This document shows, one piece after another, positions 5,934 to 6,741 of a stretch of 6,741 nucleotides of DNA; positions within the stretch are counted from its first letter, which is position 1, and each line of letters starts with the position of its first letter. Where the stretch lies: positions 1 through 6,741 of the forward strand of contig JAEWAA010000117.1 of NCBI GenBank assembly GCA_023391955.1, read 5' to 3'. A model generated the notes under the pieces. It did not search any database. It was given only the letters and a program-made list of their open reading frames with translations, and was not told where the DNA came from. This DNA comes from Bacillota bacterium. Lineage in GTDB: Bacteria > Bacillota > Bacilli > Paenibacillales > NBRC-103111. The translations under genes and the position numbers were made by a program.

Positions 5934-6741
5934 TACCGTTTGTTGTAGCGGTCGTACGCGGCCTGCTGGATAGCGATGGCGCGGTCCAGCTTCAGGGACT
6001 TCATTTTGTCCACATACTTGGTGAACTCCTCCAGCGGCGCGGAGCCCAGGACGATCTTTAGGGTCATTTCGTCCACGAGGGTATCGATGTCATTCATGAT
6101 GGTGGCGTATTCAGTGCTTTCCTCCGGCGTCGGGGTCAGGGAAGGCAGGTTATGCTTGTCGCCGTTGGTTTTCTTCCAGACCTCCACCGCATCCCGCTGG
6201 GTTTGCAGGGCGAAGAATTGCTCCACGTACCGTTTGTCCTGGATAAACGGACCGTTGTAGCTGCCCCGGGCATACAGAGAGATAGCTTGGGCCGGTGCCA
6301 GCTTGTCGGGATTTTTCAGGAGGAGATCGGTGTATTTGGGATAGCCGTTTTCCATGTTGTAGCTGACACCCTCCGTGCCGAAGTTGAAGAACAGACGGCC
6401 TTCCTCGCTGTAGCCGTAGTCCAGGAGCTTGGTGGCCAGCACAGGATCCTTGGCTGCCGTGGTGATGGCGACGGTGCCTTCGGAGGAAAAGGCCTTTTGC
6501 TTCTGGCCGAATTCGGGGAAATCCCCCTTCTTCAGCACCGGATACGGTGCAGCCACCAGCACAGCCTTGGGGTCCTTGGCCTGGATCAAAGGCTGCCACT
6601 TGCCGATGCCGCCTCCGGCATTGCCGACGGTTGCCCCTGCGGCTCCCGACGCCATGTTGCTGTCCAGCGCCTTGGAATCGGAGGTGGCGGCGTTTTTGTC
6701 GATCAGGCCGTCCTTGTACCATTTGTTCATTTGGGCGAGAT
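5933..6741 (-). CDS. Extracellular solute-binding protein of a carbohydrate ABC transporter, C-terminal half (SBP1, partial)
   Basis: This is the C-terminal 268 residues of an LplA/YtcQ-type lipoprotein that would capture an oligosaccharide outside the membrane and deliver it to the two permeases encoded next. The frame is open to the right edge: three codons (L-A-Q) precede the first visible Met, so that Met (6728-6730) is internal and the start lies outside the window. By alignment to SBP2, about 275 N-terminal residues, including signal peptide and lipobox, are missing. Visible family blocks are WYKDGLID, GIGKWQPL, APYPVLKKG, LDYGYSEEG, FFNFGTEGVSY and NPDKLAPAQ, followed by a helical C-terminus ending YDRYNKR before TAG (5933-5935). 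Over the shared 150 or so residues more than half the positions match SBP2 by eye. It is the promoter-proximal gene of the transporter unit. The role is secure; the substrate is not readable from the sequence. Confidence 0.93.
   Translation of the reverse strand, partial: LAQMNKWYKDGLIDKNAATSDSKALDSNMASGAAGATVGNAGGGIGKWQPLIQAKDPKAVLVAAPYPVLKKGDFPEFGQKQKAFSSEGTVAITTAAKDPVLATKLLDYGYSEEGRLFFNFGTEGVSYNMENGYPKYTDLLLKNPDKLAPAQAISLYARGSYNGPFIQDKRYVEQFFALQTQRDAVEVWKKTNGDKHNLPSLTPTPEESTEYATIMNDIDTLVDEMTLKIVLGSAPLEEFTKYVDKMKSLKLDRAIAIQQAAYDRYNKR

Noticed and set aside
6728..6730. First visible Met taken as the start of SBP1.
   Set aside because: The frame is open to the window edge, and alignment to SBP2 places this Met in the middle of the protein, just before the WYKDG motif.

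Overview
The window is about 6.7 kb, fairly GC-rich, and every gene I can support lies on the minus strand. The gene families, the lipobox lipoprotein, the strong AGGAG-type ribosome binding sites and the absence of a dedicated ATPase gene all suggest a Bacillota genome of the Paenibacillus type. The genus is inferred from architecture, not from a marker gene.

In the direction of transcription (high to low coordinates) the layout is: the C-terminal half of an extracellular solute-binding protein (SBP1, 5933-6741, entering from the right edge); a 181-nt nested palindrome that fills almost the whole gap (5753-5933); an LplB/YteP-type permease (4773-5732); an LplC/YtcP-type permease (3882-4760, 12 nt later); a spacer of about 200 nt with an intrinsic terminator, a direct repeat and a candidate promoter; a 790-residue membrane-anchored AraC-family regulator of the YesS type (1306-3678); and a second lipoprotein solute-binding protein (SBP2, 1-1271), which runs off the left edge 34 nt after the regulator.

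Together these genes form one carbohydrate-uptake locus. A lipoprotein captures an oligosaccharide, the two permeases form the membrane channel, and the ATPase is probably a shared MsmX-like protein encoded elsewhere. The regulator appears to sense an external signal through its extracytoplasmic domain and act on DNA through its C-terminal AraC domain. The terminator after the second permease, followed by a promoter, suggests that regulator plus SBP2 form a separate transcription unit from SBP1 plus permeases. The substrate cannot be named from the sequence.

The most notable non-coding structure is the long palindrome between SBP1 and the permeases. It begins on the last base of the SBP1 stop codon and ends 5 nt before the permease ribosome binding site. 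It could be an intercistronic RNA hairpin that sets the binding-protein to permease ratio, a captured palindromic repeat element, or both. Second in interest is the presence of two related binding proteins (over half identical by eye where they overlap), one of them placed directly behind the sensor-regulator. I found no RNA genes, CRISPR arrays or insertion-sequence genes, and no gap longer than 300 nt.
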